A DNA stretch of 64,000 nt. Origin: Trabulsiella guamensis ATCC 49490. GTDB lineage: Bacteria > Pseudomonadota > Gammaproteobacteria > Enterobacterales > Enterobacteriaceae. The DNA is taken from the NCBI RefSeq assembly GCF_000734965.1, contig NZ_JMTB01000091.1, positions 56,072 to 120,071 of the forward strand, read 5' to 3'. The notes under the pieces were generated by a model that was not told the origin of the DNA, made no database searches, and was given only the letters and a program-made list of their open reading frames with translations. Both the position numbers and the translations under genes were made by a program. This document shows, in pieces, positions 63,835 through 64,000 of the stretch. Position 1 is the first letter of the stretch; each line of letters opens with the position of its first letter.

Positions 63835-64000
63835 AATTCTTTGTGCCCTGTCCTGTGGCTTTTCCACTGATACTGCGTTGGCTGCGCTCGTAAAGTCAGT
63901 CACATACCTCTGTATGCTCCTTCCTTTCCTTCGCCTGCCGCCTTGTCTCAGCGCAAAATCCTTCGGACTCTGAATCTGAGCTGAAAATCGTCTCTCAACA
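63835..64000 (-). other. 23S-5S spacer with ERIC-like element
   Basis: At least 166 bp upstream of 5S are not yet 23S sequence, longer than the roughly 90 bp usual in E. coli. The outer part (TTGAGAGACGATTTTCAGC) resembles the normal spacer start. The middle (about 63871-63925) resembles an ERIC repeat. Confidence 0.6.
63871..63925 (-). repeat. ERIC-like palindromic repeat in the rRNA spacer
   Basis: On the minus strand GGAGCATACAGAGGTATGTG and then ACTG...CGAGCGCAGCCAACGCAG follow the ERIC core layout: GGAGC, a short palindrome, GTGACTG, then GAGCG..GCCAACGCAG. The CATAC/GTATG stem is perfect. Confidence 0.6.

Overview
The window is a stretch of enterobacterial chromosome. Nearly every gene has an easily recognised Escherichia coli counterpart in the same order, from the rrnE/metA end through aceBAK, metH, lysC, pgi, the maltose genes, lexA, dnaB and uvrA/ssb to soxRS and yjcE. 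It reads in the opposite direction to the usual E. coli map. The protein sequences are close to, but distinct from, E. coli. The islands between conserved genes (a glutathione S-transferase beside soxR, a PanS-type transporter beside lysC, a TraF-like outer membrane protein beside zur) point to Citrobacter or a near relative such as Salmonella. The species call is inference.

Layout. Positions 1-9000 hold yjcE (cut by the window edge), ghxP with PurR-like sites, a GST, the SraL small RNA, the soxR/soxS redox switch, the c-di-GMP phosphodiesterase pdeC, an orphan PAS protein, yjcB and ssb. From 9000 to 20900 lie uvrA (sharing an SOS box with ssb), two small unknown genes, yjbR, aphA, tyrB, alr, dnaB, qorA, pspG and dusA. 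From 20900 to 30000 lie a TraF-like barrel protein, zur, yjbJ, the SOS operon lexA-dinF, dgkA and plsB (divergent lipid genes), and ubiCA. From 30100 to 38300 is the complete maltose regulon block: lamB-malM reads away from malK, malEFG is divergent, a MalT/CRP control region lies between them, and psiE follows. From 38300 to 50500 are the exopolysaccharide-linked yjbEFGH operon, pgi, lysC, panS, yjbD, rluF, a damaged toxin-antitoxin pair and yjbB. From 50600 to the end are metH, iclR, a three-gene phospholipid cassette, the glyoxylate operon aceBAK under an IclR site, metA with MetJ boxes, and a 5S rRNA gene that ends an rRNA operon.

How the genes work together. Most of the window is housekeeping: DNA replication and SOS repair (ssb, uvrA, dnaB, lexA, dinF), methionine synthesis (metA, metH), lysine-pathway entry (lysC), glycolysis (pgi), the glyoxylate bypass (aceBAK, iclR), lipid and quinone synthesis (plsB, dgkA, ubiCA), maltose uptake, and oxidative and zinc stress control. 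Differences from E. coli cluster at a few joints. yjbQ, yjbLM, yjbI, xylE, pepE, arpA and yjaAB are not seen at their E. coli positions, and several of those joints carry other genes.

Most notable observations: lysC has an approximately 80-nt leader with no room for the lysine riboswitch; the HigB-like toxin gene has an in-frame internal deletion while its antitoxin and operator are intact; three copies of the 12-bp palindrome GTAAGYRCTTAC lie within 1.4 kb of tyrB-alr; an ERIC-like repeat sits in the 23S-5S spacer; and a pgsA/plsC/cdsA-type cassette sits between iclR and aceK. I saw no CRISPR array, prophage, insertion sequence or tRNA gene, and no clearly new multi-gene defence system.
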